38,075 nt of DNA from Verrucomicrobiales bacterium (GCA_031279715.1 JAITHY010000040.1:1-38075), one strand, 5' to 3'; shown: positions 7,096 to 15,225, numbered from the stretch's first letter. Notes: a model not told the origin generated them from the sequence alone. Program-made: numbers and translations.

Positions 7096-9552
7096 ATGGC
7101 TGTAAAACGCGAGAATAACAAGGAACCACGATTGCTCATCCAAATCGGCGCGCTGATATTGGTGCCGCTTGGCGCGCTCACACTGCTGGCGTTGCTGTCG
7201 TTCGATAAAAACGACCTCGGGTTGTTTCACGAACCCGTCAATGTGCCGCTGAAAAACCTCGTCGGCCCCGTCGGCGCGTACTGGGCGGGCGGACTGATCT
7301 TCATGTTCGGGCTGGCGGCTTACCTTGTGCCGCCGCTTCTGGTCGGCGGCTCGCTGGTTGCATTATTTCATCTTTTCAAACGCGAATACGTTTTCAAAAT
7401 CATCTGGCTCACGCTGGTTATGCTCAGCGCTGCCGCATTGCTGCAACTGCTCAAGCCGGTTTTCAAAATATTCGACGGCTACCTGACTGTCGAGGGGCAC
7501 CCCGGCGGTGAAATCGGCTACTGGCTGAATGACTGCCTGCTCGCCAATTACATGGGCAACGCCGGTTCCGCCATCGCGATACTGACGGTCTATCTGGTGA
7601 GTTTTATTTTGCTGTTTGAAATCCGCCCCATCGTGCTGGCACGGCAAACAATCACCTGGCTCAAGGCGTGGCACGAGGCGCGCGAACAAGCCAAGCTTGA
7701 CGCCGCCGACCCGTTGGAACGGCTGGAGCACGAGGAACGGCGGCTGCGGCGCGAGGCGCGGGAGTTGGAGAAAAAAATGTCGCGCAAGGGCGCTGACAGT
7801 GACGAATTAATACCGCCGGCCTTGGGTCGTGAATCGCGGCGGACGCCGAAAATTGTGGACACAACGGTGCCGTTGAAAAAAGAGGAGGAGCCGGTCAAGC
7901 CGCTGACCGTCAGCACCCCCTCGGCGCCCAGGCCCGCGCCAAAACCGCGCGAGAAAACCACAACGTCAGCGTCCTATGAGAATTATGAGCTTCCGCAACT
8001 TTCGCTGCTCGCCAGCAATGACAATCCCGGAAAAGCCGGCACGGACACGGAGGAACTGGAACGGCAGCGCGCGCTGTTGGTGGAAACACTGTTGCAATTC
8101 GGCATTGAAGTCTCGCCCGGCGACATCACCAAAGGCGCAACCATCACGCGCTACGAATTGTATCCCGCGGTTGGAGTCCGCGTGGAGCGCATCGCCGCAA
8201 TGGAACGCAACATCGCCCGCGCCATGAAAGCCGAGCGGGTCAACATCCTCGCCCCAATCCCCGGCAAGGACACCGTCGGCGTCGAGGTGCCGAACACACA
8301 AAAAGTGAAAATCGTCCTCAGCGATTTGTTCGCCTCCGCCGCATGGCGCAACACCAGCGGCAAGCTGCCCATCGCTCTCGGCAAGGACGTGTACGGCAGC
8401 GTGCTTGTGACCGACCTTGCCGCCATGCCGCACTTGCTCATCGCGGGCACCACCGGCAGCGGCAAGTCAGTCTGCGTCAACTCCATTCTGCTGAGCTTGC
8501 TCTACCGTTTCAGCCCGGATGACTTGCGGATTATTTTGGTCGACCCCAAAGTCGTCGAGTTGCAGGTGTACAACGATCTGCCGCACCTCGTCGTCCCCGT
8601 TGTCACTGATCCGAAAAAAGTGCTCGTCGCGCTGCGGTGGGTCATTAACGAAATGGAAAAACGCTACCGGCTGATGGCCAGGTCCGGCGTCCGCAACATC
8701 ACCGCCTATAATCAGCACGCCAACGAACGCAAAAAACAACAGGAAAAACTCGACCTGGAAAAAACCCTCGCCGAAGCCGCCGCCAACGATGAAATCGACC
8801 CCGCTGATGATGAGCCGGACACCACCCTGCCCGGCTTCGCCGCTGACGATGACGAGGAGCCGCCGCCCGACCATTTGCCCTACATTGTGGTGATTGTCGA
8901 CGAGTTGGCGGACTTGATGCAAACCTCGCCCGCTGACGTTGAAATGGCGATTGCGCGACTGTCAGCGAAGGCGCGCGCCGCCGGCATCCATCTCATCATC
9001 GCCACGCAAACCCCGCGCGCGCAGGTCATCACCGGCGTCATCAAAACCAACGTGCCGTGCCGCATCGCCTTCCAAGTGCCCAGCGCGCTGGATTCCCGCG
9101 TCATCCTCGACGAAAACGGCGCGGAAAATTTACTCGGCAAAGGCGACCTGCTCTACCTGCCGCCCGGATCCGCCAAGCTCATCCGCGCGCAGGGCGCCTT
9201 CGTCAGCGACGATGAAGTCGCCAAGGTGGTCGACTTCATCAGCGCGCAATGCCAGCCATCCTACGAGGTGGAAATTCACACCAAACTCGCGCGCGGCGCT
9301 GACAGTGACAGCGAGGAATTATCCGAGGAAGACCTGGAGTTGCTGCGCAAAAGCATCGAGGTGTTCCGGCAGGAAAAACGCGGCTCCACCTCGCTCTTGC
9401 AACGCCGCCTCCGCATCGGCTATGGCCGCGCCTCATGGGTGGTGGACTGGCTGGAGCAAAAAGGCGTGGTCGGCCCCAAAGACGGCGCGAAAGACCGCGA
9501 GTTGCTCACTGACTTTGACCAACTTGATCCGGAAACTTTGTTTGAACACTAA
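7096..9552 (+). CDS. ftsK: DNA translocase FtsK/SpoIIIE
   Basis: FtsK pumps chromosomal DNA at the division septum and activates dimer resolution. The 818-residue protein has about four N-terminal membrane helices (residues 10-185), a charged linker (190-300), and the RecA-like motor with Walker A GTTGSGKS near 451 and Walker B VVIVDELADLM near 597. The C-terminal gamma winged helix (RRLRIGYGRASWVVDWLEQKG, about 765-790) reads orienting sequences. Between Walker A and B is an acidic low-complexity insertion near 565-590 (DDEPDTTLPGF, AADDDEEPPPDH). It overlaps a cluster of CGCTGA-type words at 8802 (variant), 8841 and 8931. ATG 7096 is preferred over an upstream TTG at 7084. Eight exact CGCTGAC words occur in the gene. 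Confidence 0.95.
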   Translation: MAVKRENNKEPRLLIQIGALILVPLGALTLLALLSFDKNDLGLFHEPVNVPLKNLVGPVGAYWAGGLIFMFGLAAYLVPPLLVGGSLVALFHLFKREYVFKIIWLTLVMLSAAALLQLLKPVFKIFDGYLTVEGHPGGEIGYWLNDCLLANYMGNAGSAIAILTVYLVSFILLFEIRPIVLARQTITWLKAWHEAREQAKLDAADPLERLEHEERRLRREARELEKKMSRKGADSDELIPPALGRESRRTPKIVDTTVPLKKEEEPVKPLTVSTPSAPRPAPKPREKTTTSASYENYELPQLSLLASNDNPGKAGTDTEELERQRALLVETLLQFGIEVSPGDITKGATITRYELYPAVGVRVERIAAMERNIARAMKAERVNILAPIPGKDTVGVEVPNTQKVKIVLSDLFASAAWRNTSGKLPIALGKDVYGSVLVTDLAAMPHLLIAGTTGSGKSVCVNSILLSLLYRFSPDDLRIILVDPKVVELQVYNDLPHLVVPVVTDPKKVLVALRWVINEMEKRYRLMARSGVRNITAYNQHANERKKQQEKLDLEKTLAEAAANDEIDPADDEPDTTLPGFAADDDEEPPPDHLPYIVVIVDELADLMQTSPADVEMAIARLSAKARAAGIHLIIATQTPRAQVITGVIKTNVPCRIAFQVPSALDSRVILDENGAENLLGKGDLLYLPPGSAKLIRAQGAFVSDDEVAKVVDFISAQCQPSYEVEIHTKLARGADSDSEELSEEDLELLRKSIEVFRQEKRGSTSLLQRRLRIGYGRASWVVDWLEQKGVVGPKDGAKDRELLTDFDQLDPETLFEH

Positions 9553-9562
9553 CGAAAACGTC

Positions 9563-10462
9563 ATGAGTAATTTTCCCAAGAAAACCATCGGACGGCAATT
9601 CGCCGAGGCGCGCCAGGCCAAAGGCTGGACCCTCGCCGAGGCGGCGCGGCGCACCAACTTGAAACCGTCGCTGCTGGCGTCCCTCGAGGCCGATGAATTT
9701 GACAAACTCCCCAGCGCCGCCAACACGCGCGGCTTCATCCGCCTCTACGCTCGCGAATTGGGACTCGACGGCTGGAAATTACTGCGCCAATTCAGCGGCG
9801 CTGACGATGTGCCCGTAGACATGCTGGAACTGGAGCCGGAGGATTTGGAAGCAATCCCCGCGCGCATCCACAACCGCCCCTCCGCCTCGCAAGGCATCGG
9901 GCTGACCCTCATCATCACCATTATTTTTATCGCCCTCGGCATTGTTGCCTACAAATTGTACACCGTCAGAACATTCATCGCCCAGCCGCCCGATCCACCA
10001 ACAGAAACGACCGCGCCGGAACCCGAGCCGCCGCCCGTCACCAAGCCCGCTGACGATGACATCCCCGTCGCCAAGCCTGTCGAAATGCTGCCGCCCAAAG
10101 CCCAGCCGCTCAATCCTCCGCCGCCCGCCAACAGCGAACCCGCGGCGCCCAAGGCGCCCGAATCCGTCCCCCAACCCGCCGCCATCGTCAACGGTTTGCG
10201 GCTTCAGTTGATTGCCGACGCTGATGTTGACGAAAAATCCCGCTGGGTGCGCGTCACCGCTGTCCGTGACGGAAAAAAAGAAGAGCTTTTCGGCGGCCAT
10301 TTGCCCGCCGGCAGCGTCTTTCCCGCCGACACCCCCTGGATTGCGGATTTCTTCATTATCAGAATGAGCGAGGCCTCCGCCATTGGCATCATCCAAAACG
10401 GCGGCGTCATCCAAAAATACGAACTCCCCGGCGCCCAAACCGTCAGGCTGCCGGTGAACTAA
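9563..10462 (+). CDS. RodZ-like helix-turn-helix membrane protein with DUF4115 domain
   Basis: A 299-residue protein with an N-terminal Xre/HTH_25 helix-turn-helix (IGRQFAEARQAKGWTLAEAA to LYARELGLD, residues 9-72). One membrane helix follows near 112-134 (LTLIITIIFIALGIVAYKL), then a Pro/Glu-rich linker of about 75 residues, and a C-terminal beta-rich DUF4115-like domain (LRLQLIADADVDEKSRWVRV to the end). This order is that of RodZ, which links MreB filaments to the membrane and controls cell shape. The reading frame is open far upstream inside ftsK; ATG 9563 is chosen because it lies 10 bp after the ftsK stop and gives the HTH domain directly. Two CGCTGAC words in the linker encode Ala-Asp. 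Confidence 0.85.
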   Translation: MSNFPKKTIGRQFAEARQAKGWTLAEAARRTNLKPSLLASLEADEFDKLPSAANTRGFIRLYARELGLDGWKLLRQFSGADDVPVDMLELEPEDLEAIPARIHNRPSASQGIGLTLIITIIFIALGIVAYKLYTVRTFIAQPPDPPTETTAPEPEPPPVTKPADDDIPVAKPVEMLPPKAQPLNPPPPANSEPAAPKAPESVPQPAAIVNGLRLQLIADADVDEKSRWVRVTAVRDGKKEELFGGHLPAGSVFPADTPWIADFFIIRMSEASAIGIIQNGGVIQKYELPGAQTVRLPVN

Positions 10463-10480
10463 GAGACCGGCGGGATTTGA

Positions 10481-10508
10481 TTGCAGCGCGGGGCGGGCGT
10501 CCTATAGT
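10481..10508 (+). promoter_or_regulatory. Promoter of pgsA with very short leader
   Basis: TTGCAG (10481-10486), 16 bp, TATAGT (10503-10508); the ATG at 10519 follows 10 nt after the -10, so the mRNA leader would be about 4 nt. Confidence 0.55.
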
Positions 10509-10518
10509 TACGGCAGCC

Positions 10519-11103
10519 ATGAATTTACCAAACCGACTCAGTGTTTTGCGTCTCATCCTCAGCGTGGTGTTTGTCGGCCTGCTGAGCATACCGCACGCGG
10601 AATGGACGGCAACGGCGGCGTTTTTTATTTTTGTCGCCGCCGGGCTGACGGATTTTTTCGACGGCTATCTCGCGCGGAAATACAATCTGATTACCGACCT
10701 GGGAAAATTGCTCGACCCGATTGCGGATAAAATCATGGTCAGCGCCGCGTTCATTGAATTGGTGGCGTACAATCATTTGATGCCGGTGGAAACGCCCGCG
10801 TGGATTGTAATCGCGGTGCTGGCACGGGAGTTTTCCATCACCGGACTGCGCTCACTGGCGGCGGCGAAAGGCGTTATCCTCGCCGCCGAGCGCATCGGCA
10901 AACACAAAACCATCTCGCAAATCGTCACGGCGCTGGTCGGGCTTGCATTGCTGAGTTGCCGGCAATGGCAGGTCACCATCAGCGGGCTGGATTACGCCTT
11001 CACGCTGTATCAATTTTTATTGTACCTGACGCTGATTATCACGGTTTGGTCAGGATTGGCGTATTTTGTAAAAAATTACCAACTGGTGCTGGCGAAAAAC
11101 TGA
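10519..11103 (+). CDS. pgsA: CDP-diacylglycerol-glycerol-3-phosphate 3-phosphatidyltransferase
   Basis: PgsA makes phosphatidylglycerophosphate, the first committed step to phosphatidylglycerol and cardiolipin. The 194-residue protein begins MNLPNRLSVLRLIL, the usual PgsA opening. It carries the CDP-alcohol phosphotransferase signature DG-x2-AR-x8-G-x3-D-x3-D at residues 48-70 (DGYLARKYNLITDLGKLLDP then IAD). Four to five further hydrophobic helices follow. The length matches the family. The ATG at 10519 lies 10 nt after TATAGT of a good promoter (TTGCAG-N16-TATAGT), so the mRNA leader would be only a few bases and no Shine-Dalgarno is evident. The next gene starts 2 bp after its stop. Confidence 0.94.
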   Translation: MNLPNRLSVLRLILSVVFVGLLSIPHAEWTATAAFFIFVAAGLTDFFDGYLARKYNLITDLGKLLDPIADKIMVSAAFIELVAYNHLMPVETPAWIVIAVLAREFSITGLRSLAAAKGVILAAERIGKHKTISQIVTALVGLALLSCRQWQVTISGLDYAFTLYQFLLYLTLIITVWSGLAYFVKNYQLVLAKN

Positions 11104-11105
11104 TT

Positions 11106-11924
11106 ATGAGTTCCTGGCTCCTTAATCTCGGAGTGTGCGCGCTGACGTTGACGGCGGCGTTTGCCTGCCTGCAAAATTTCCACGCCTGGGTGCGGCGAAT
11201 CGGAGTCTGGCTGGTTTTCACCACACTGGGCCTGGGGACGTGGTTTGTCAGCAACAGTTGGCCGCTGGTCATCGTCAGCCTGTCGTGCTGGTTTTTAATC
11301 CCGCTGGCGCAGGCGGTGTATATGAGCCGCACCCTGCGCTTCTCCCGAAAATCCGCGCTGACGCCTGGCAATCTGACGGGGGACGATTTGGAGAAATTGC
11401 AGCCGCTGACCGCGGAGTTGCGGGAACTGGACTTTGTTCTGGACCGCGATTACTGGCTGGAACCGTCGCCGGTACGGCGCGGGTTTCGTTTGTTCCATCA
11501 CCGCACCAAGCCAATTTACGCCGCCATCAGCATCATCAAACAATACGGCATGGCGTTGTTTTACCTCCAGCTCGTCACCAACGATGCGAACGGTAATTTC
11601 TGGATTACCTGGGATTTTCCGCTGACTTGCAACATGAAAATGCCGCCGCAATTAAAAATTTACCGCTGTCTTGGCACACAAGACACGGCGGAATTGCTGG
11701 CGCAACATGAGGCGTATTTGCAAATCAACGAAGTCCGCCCGTCCGTAACGGGGCAAACACCCGCGGCCTCGCTGCTGTTCAACCATTTGCACGAAATGGT
11801 CATTGGATATAACCTCAACACCGGCACATTGCGCCGTTATCCACGCGCTGATGATGAAATCGGCTACAGTTGGCATGGAACTTGGTACATTTCCCGCAAA
11901 TTATTTTGGGAATTAATGAGATGA
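11106..11924 (+). CDS. Membrane protein of unknown function downstream of pgsA
   Basis: A 272-residue protein I do not recognise. It has about three hydrophobic helices in residues 1-75 (LNLGVCALTLTAAFACL, GVWLVFTTLGLGTWFV, LVIVSLSCWFLIPLA). A soluble alpha/beta domain follows, with aromatic-rich stretches such as IKQYGMALFYLQLVTN and GNFWITWDFPLTCN, and the C-terminus YSWHGTWYISRKLFWELM. ATG 11106 sits 2 bp after the pgsA stop, so it is probably cotranscribed and could act in envelope biology. The frame continues upstream inside pgsA, but that part only translates pgsA out of frame. Four CGCTGAC words occur in it. Coding status is well supported by the operon spacing and protein-like composition; function is open. 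Confidence 0.8.
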   Translation: MSSWLLNLGVCALTLTAAFACLQNFHAWVRRIGVWLVFTTLGLGTWFVSNSWPLVIVSLSCWFLIPLAQAVYMSRTLRFSRKSALTPGNLTGDDLEKLQPLTAELRELDFVLDRDYWLEPSPVRRGFRLFHHRTKPIYAAISIIKQYGMALFYLQLVTNDANGNFWITWDFPLTCNMKMPPQLKIYRCLGTQDTAELLAQHEAYLQINEVRPSVTGQTPAASLLFNHLHEMVIGYNLNTGTLRRYPRADDEIGYSWHGTWYISRKLFWELMR

Positions 11925-11979
11925 TGAGAATTTCAAACCCGCCTGTTTTCCTGTAATGGAAGAAAATTTTACTTTCCTA

Positions 11980-12008
11980 ATTTTTATTTTATGTAGTAAA
12001 ATAAAAAT
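11980..12008. repeat. Perfect AT-only inverted repeat, 12-bp arms
   Basis: ATTTTTATTTTA at 11980-11991 and its exact complement TAAAATAAAAAT at 11997-12008 flank the 5-nt loop TGTAG. It lies 55 bp after the preceding stop codon. It could be a weak intrinsic terminator read from either strand, but it lacks the GC-rich stem expected of one. It could instead be a protein-binding or cruciform site for the sigma-factor promoter. Confidence 0.7.
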
Positions 12009-12025
12009 ATGATAAAAAAATAATA

Positions 12026-12054
12026 TTGCGAGATATATAATTATGGACTATTCT
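12026..12054 (+). promoter_or_regulatory. Candidate sigma-70 promoter for the sigma-factor gene
   Basis: TTGCGA at 12026-12031 and TATTCT at 12049-12054 are separated by exactly 17 bp, in the AT-rich gap. This would give a leader of about 80 nt before the ATG at 12144. A second possible -35 (TTGACT at 12061) has only a poor -10 (AAGAAT at 12085). No experimental support; the choice between them is uncertain. Confidence 0.4.
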
Positions 12055-12143
12055 TATGTGTTGACTAGTCAGTCAATGACTATCAAGAATAACTTATGAT
12101 GACAATTGGAATTGTAATGGAAATAACGTTAAGGTAACAACTC

Positions 12144-13085
12144 ATGAGCACAACATCCCATACCCCCACCGCCTCCGTGGAAAGTTATTTAAAGGAAATC
12201 GGGCAGTATTCGCTGCTTAACCGGGAAGAGGAAATCAGGCTGGCAAACGAAATTCAGCGTCACAACCACGCCGCCTTGCAAACGCTGGTACAGTCCAATT
12301 TGCGCCTGGTGGTTAAAATCGCCCTGGAATACACGGGGCTTGGCCTGCCGCTGCCGGACTTGATTTCCGAGGGCAACCTCGGCCTCGTCCGCGCGGCGGA
12401 ATTGTTCAACCCGAAAGTCGGCGCGAAATTCAGCACCTACGCCGCATTGTGGATTAAGCAGCGCATCCGCCGCGCCATCACGAACCAAGCCAAAACCATC
12501 CGCGTACCGATTTGGAAGGCGCAGTTGTTGCGCAAAACGCAAATCGCCACGGAGATGTTGCTGTCGCAACTTGGGCATGCGCCGACCGACGCGGAAATCG
12601 CCGCGACCGCCGGGCTGGAACCGGATGACCTTGAGCGGGCGCGCTCGGCTTTGGTGCAAGTTGTGTCGCTCGACACGACGCCGGGCAATCTGGAGGATTC
12701 CAAAGAAACGAATTTGTCCAACACCATTCCAGATGAGAACACCGTTGACCCTTCCAAGGAAATCGTGCAAAAGGAATTGCTGGAAAATGCCATGGCGTCG
12801 CTGAACACGCTGAACGACAAAGAGTTGAAAATTCTGTCGATGCGTTTCGGCTTGCATGGGCACGAGGAAGAGACGCTGGAAACGATTGGCAAAAATTTCC
12901 ACGTCAGCCGCGAGCGCATTCGCCAGTTGCAAGAAATCGCGCTGACCAAACTGCGACGCCAGCTTACCGACGACAGTCTGATAATATCGGACGCGGAGCG
13001 CATTCGGAATTTTCACGAGTTGAGTGACCGGCTGAAAGTTTTGTTCGGCGACAAGAAAAAACCCGACGCCAAAATTTTGACCTAG
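12144..13085 (+). CDS. Sigma-70 family RNA polymerase sigma factor (RpoD/RpoS-like, short)
   Basis: A 313-residue sigma factor that directs RNA polymerase to promoters. Region 1.2 is visible at 11-40 (SVESYLKEIGQYSLLNREEE). Region 2 runs from RLVVKIALEYTG through LPDLISEGNLGLVRA to FSTYAALWIKQRIRRAI (about 54-115), region 3 follows (APTDAEIAATAGLE), and region 4 holds the helix-turn-helix ETIGKNFHVSRERIRQLQ near 252. It lacks the acidic region 1.1 and the long nonconserved insert of primary factors, so it resembles group 2 (RpoS-type) or a compact SigA. ATG 12144 gives the region 1.2 opening directly. It is monocistronic, with an unusually AT-rich leader and hairpins after the stop. One CGCTGAC word occurs in it (12940). 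Confidence 0.9.
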   Translation: MSTTSHTPTASVESYLKEIGQYSLLNREEEIRLANEIQRHNHAALQTLVQSNLRLVVKIALEYTGLGLPLPDLISEGNLGLVRAAELFNPKVGAKFSTYAALWIKQRIRRAITNQAKTIRVPIWKAQLLRKTQIATEMLLSQLGHAPTDAEIAATAGLEPDDLERARSALVQVVSLDTTPGNLEDSKETNLSNTIPDENTVDPSKEIVQKELLENAMASLNTLNDKELKILSMRFGLHGHEEETLETIGKNFHVSRERIRQLQEIALTKLRRQLTDDSLIISDAERIRNFHELSDRLKVLFGDKKKPDAKILT

Positions 13086-13097
13086 GGAAACTTCCCT
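13084..13097 (+). other. Small hairpin overlapping the sigma-factor stop codon
   Basis: AGGGAA and TTCCCT pair across a 2-nt gap, starting inside the TAG stop. It sits just before the larger GC hairpin at 13120-13157 and may be part of a compound 3' end structure. Weak on its own. Confidence 0.35.
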
Positions 13098-13119
13098 GGC
13101 CTAGACGGGGGTTATAGGT

Positions 13120-13157
13120 CTCGCGGCGGCGCTGGCCCGGCGCCACGCCGCCGCGAG
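13120..13157 (+). terminator. GC-rich 12-bp hairpin after the sigma-factor gene
   Basis: CTCGCGGCGGCG at 13120-13131 pairs perfectly with CGCCGCCGCGAG at 13146-13157 around a 14-nt loop that can itself pair (GGCGC with GCGCC). No T-run follows, so it is not a textbook intrinsic terminator. It is probably a 3' end stabiliser or a factor-assisted terminator. It is followed at 13171 by a full copy of the dispersed word (CGCTGACGATGA). Confidence 0.5.
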
Positions 13158-13215
13158 GGTCATTCAACTCCGCTGACGATGAACATTAACACCTTTTATT
13201 TTGGCGCGGGCGCGG

Positions 13216-13221
13216 TATATT
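13216..13221 (+). promoter_or_regulatory. -10 element immediately upstream of the nhaD start
   Basis: TATATT lies 8 nt before the ATG at 13230, so transcription would begin at or next to the start codon. A clear -35 at the expected spacing was not found. It is one of several -10 elements in this window placed almost against a start codon. Confidence 0.45.
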
Positions 13222-13229
13222 AACCCTTA

Positions 13230-14495
13230 ATGCCCGCCAATGTTGAACCAACCCCGTGGATGATAATCCCGTTCGCCGTCATGCTGCTGTCGATTGCGGC
13301 GATGCCGTTCATCAACAAACACTGGTGGGAGAAACACTACCCGCTGGTGGCGCTGACGCTCGGCTCCATCACGGTCGCCTACTATCTGTTCGCGCTGCGC
13401 GACCCGCTGACTGTCACACACACCGCGCACGAATACGCCAGCTTCATCGCCCTCATCGGATCGCTGTTCATCGTCAGCGGCGGCATTCACCTTTCACTGA
13501 AAGGCGAGTCCACCCCGACGGGCAACGTGGTGTTCCTGTTCATCGGCAGCGTGCTGGCGAACCTCGTCGGCACCACGGGCGCGTCCATGCTGCTGATCCG
13601 CCCGTGGATTCGCATGAACAAATACCGCATCACCGCGTTTCACATCGTTTTTTTTATCTTCACCATCAGCAATGTCGCCGGCTGCCTCACACCGATTGGC
13701 GACCCGCCCCTGTTCCTTGGCTACCTGCGCGGCGTGCCGTTTTTCTGGACTTTGGAACACTTGTGGCTGCCGTGGGCGTTCACCCTCAGCGCGCTGCTGG
13801 CGGTGTTTTATTGGCTGGACCGCCGCAACTTCCTGCGCGCCTCCGGAAAAATCCGTCACCAACAAACCGCCGCCGGTGAAACCTGGAGATTCACCGGCAC
13901 GCACAATGTCTTTTTTCTGGCGCTCATCCTGATGGCGGTTTTCCTCCCCTCGCCGTGGCGCGAGGCGCTGATGGTGGGCGCGGCGGCCGCGTCATATTAC
14001 TCCACCAAGCGCGAAGTCCACGCCTCCAACGCCTTCAATTTCGCGCCCATCAAGGAGGTCGCCTTCCTGTTCATCGGCATTTTCGCCACCATGATGCCCG
14101 CTCTGGATTATTTGAAACTGCACGCCGCCGGCCTCGGCATCGCCTCGCCGCTGACATTCTACTTTTCCAGCGGCATCCTCAGCGGAGTCCTCGACAATGC
14201 GCCGACTTATCTCACTTTCCTCAGCGCCGCCTCCGGACTATTCGCTGACGGCGGCATCCCCGGCCTCATCGCTGACCATCAGCCCTACCTGGTCGCCATC
14301 TCGCTGGGAGCGGTCTTTTTCGGCGCGCTGACCTACATCGGCAACGGCCCGAACTTCATGGTCAAATCCATCGCTGAACACGCCAAGGTACACACCCCCG
14401 GCTTCATTCAATACATTGTAAAATATGCGCTGCCGGTGTTGCTGCCGATTTTAATCCTGGCCGGCTGGTTGTTTTTACACAACTCAAGCGCGTGA
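13230..14495 (+). CDS. nhaD: NhaD-type sodium:proton antiporter (ion transporter superfamily)
   Basis: An integral membrane antiporter expected to export Na+ (or Li+) in exchange for H+. The 421-residue protein has about 11-12 hydrophobic helices. It carries features of the NhaD group within the citrate/ion-transporter superfamily: GSVLANLVGTTGASMLLIRP (about 105-124), ISNVAGCLTPIGDPPLFLGYL (about 147-167) and GALTYIGNGPNFMVKSIAEH (about 367-386). The last has the conserved Asn-Gly-Pro-Asn used in transport. Its start lies 8 nt after a -10 box. It converges on the YugP-like gene, their stops being 22 bp apart across a motif-bearing hairpin. Seven CGCTGAC words occur in 1.3 kb, read as LT, AD or SG-type peptides. 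Confidence 0.88.
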   Translation: MPANVEPTPWMIIPFAVMLLSIAAMPFINKHWWEKHYPLVALTLGSITVAYYLFALRDPLTVTHTAHEYASFIALIGSLFIVSGGIHLSLKGESTPTGNVVFLFIGSVLANLVGTTGASMLLIRPWIRMNKYRITAFHIVFFIFTISNVAGCLTPIGDPPLFLGYLRGVPFFWTLEHLWLPWAFTLSALLAVFYWLDRRNFLRASGKIRHQQTAAGETWRFTGTHNVFFLALILMAVFLPSPWREALMVGAAAASYYSTKREVHASNAFNFAPIKEVAFLFIGIFATMMPALDYLKLHAAGLGIASPLTFYFSSGILSGVLDNAPTYLTFLSAASGLFADGGIPGLIADHQPYLVAISLGAVFFGALTYIGNGPNFMVKSIAEHAKVHTPGFIQYIVKYALPVLLPILILAGWLFLHNSSA

Positions 14496-14532
14496 ACCGG
14501 CGCTGACCGTCAGCGGATCAGTTCCGCCGGTT
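14495..14532. terminator. Nested hairpin between convergent genes, built on the CGCTGAC palindrome
   Basis: AACCGGCG (14495-14502) pairs with CGCCGGTT (14525-14532). Inside lies CGCTGACCGTCAGCG (14501-14515), a 15-bp inverted repeat made of two head-to-head copies of the dispersed word. It fills the 22 bp between the nhaD and YugP-like stop codons and can form a stem on either transcript. No T-runs follow. This resembles the way inverted uptake-sequence pairs sit at gene ends in Neisseria, which is an analogy only. Confidence 0.5.
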
Positions 14533-15225
14533 GCCCAGCAACAGCGGGAGCAAATAATAGAGTGTGTACAACAGCGACGTGATAAACGCCGCCACATAGG
14601 TCCAGCCCGCCGTCGTCAGCACTTTTTTCACACCCGCGCGCTCCTCGGCGTCAGCGAGAAAATTCATCTTGTCCAAAATCAGCACCGCGCGGCGCGAGGC
14701 GTCAAACTCCACCGGCAGCGTGATTAAATTAAACAGCATGATGACGCCCCAGCCGCCCGCCATGAACAGCAGGTACGTCGTCGCCGTCACACCGCGAAAA
14801 TGCCCGAACCCACCGGTGAACAAAAAAATCAACGGCAGCCACGTGACCAACTGGTTCGCATAAGTCGTCGCCCCAACCGATGCCATGCGCCAAGTCAGCG
14901 GCTTGTACGCGATTTTGTGCTGGATGGCGTGGCCGCACTCGTGCGCCGCGATGCCCAGCGCCGCGACGGAACTGCCGCGATAATGGTCCGGCGACAGCAC
15001 CAGCCGTTTATGAATCGGGTCGTAATGGTCGCCAAGGAATGAGTTGCCCGGCACGATGTCCACGTCGTGAATCCCCGCCGCGCTGAGGATGCGGCGCGCG
15101 CACTCCGCCCCCGTCTCGCCCGACGCCGCGCGCACCCGGCTCCAATGATGAATCGCCGCCTTGACCCGTAGCGTCGCCACCAAGGAAATGACCGTCGTGA
15201 CAATAAGTATGCTCCAGAACAACAT
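14518..15225 (-). CDS. YugP-like neutral zinc metallopeptidase, membrane-bound
   Basis: A 235-residue membrane protease. It has an N-terminal helix (LFWSILIVTTVISLVATL), then the family segment VPGNSFLGDHYDPIHKRLVLSPDHY. The zinc-binding motif HECGH is at residues 95-99 (His95, Glu96, His99), followed by AIQHKIAYKPL. Two to three further membrane helices occupy residues 120-155 and 205-228. This is the layout of PF04298 (YugP-type) zinc metallopeptidases, whose substrates are generally unknown. The ATG at 15225 is the natural start. A full copy of the dispersed word lies 16 bp upstream (15241-15252). A 119-bp gap separates it from the HpnB-family gene on the same strand, so cotranscription is possible. 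Confidence 0.9.
   Translation of the reverse strand: MLFWSILIVTTVISLVATLRVKAAIHHWSRVRAASGETGAECARRILSAAGIHDVDIVPGNSFLGDHYDPIHKRLVLSPDHYRGSSVAALGIAAHECGHAIQHKIAYKPLTWRMASVGATTYANQLVTWLPLIFLFTGGFGHFRGVTATTYLLFMAGGWGVIMLFNLITLPVEFDASRRAVLILDKMNFLADAEERAGVKKVLTTAGWTYVAAFITSLLYTLYYLLPLLLGNRRN

Larger units (their letters stand above)
11925..12143. other. AT-rich 219-bp intergenic region upstream of the sigma-factor gene
   Basis: This stretch is sharply AT-richer than all its surroundings and contains no ORF. It holds a long AT-only palindrome (11980-12008), a promoter-like TTGCGA-N17-TATTCT (12026-12054), and overlapping inverted repeats around TTGACTAGTCAGTCAA (12061-12076) followed by TGACTATCAA (12077-12086). 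It contains no CGCTGAC word. It most likely holds the regulatory region of the downstream sigma factor; the composition would also fit a nucleoid-protein-bound control region. Confidence 0.6.

Noticed and set aside
8939..9562. N-terminal extension of the RodZ-like frame into ftsK
   Set aside because: The upstream 208 codons translate ftsK out of frame (Arg/Ser/Pro-rich). The ATG at 9563 gives the family N-terminus.
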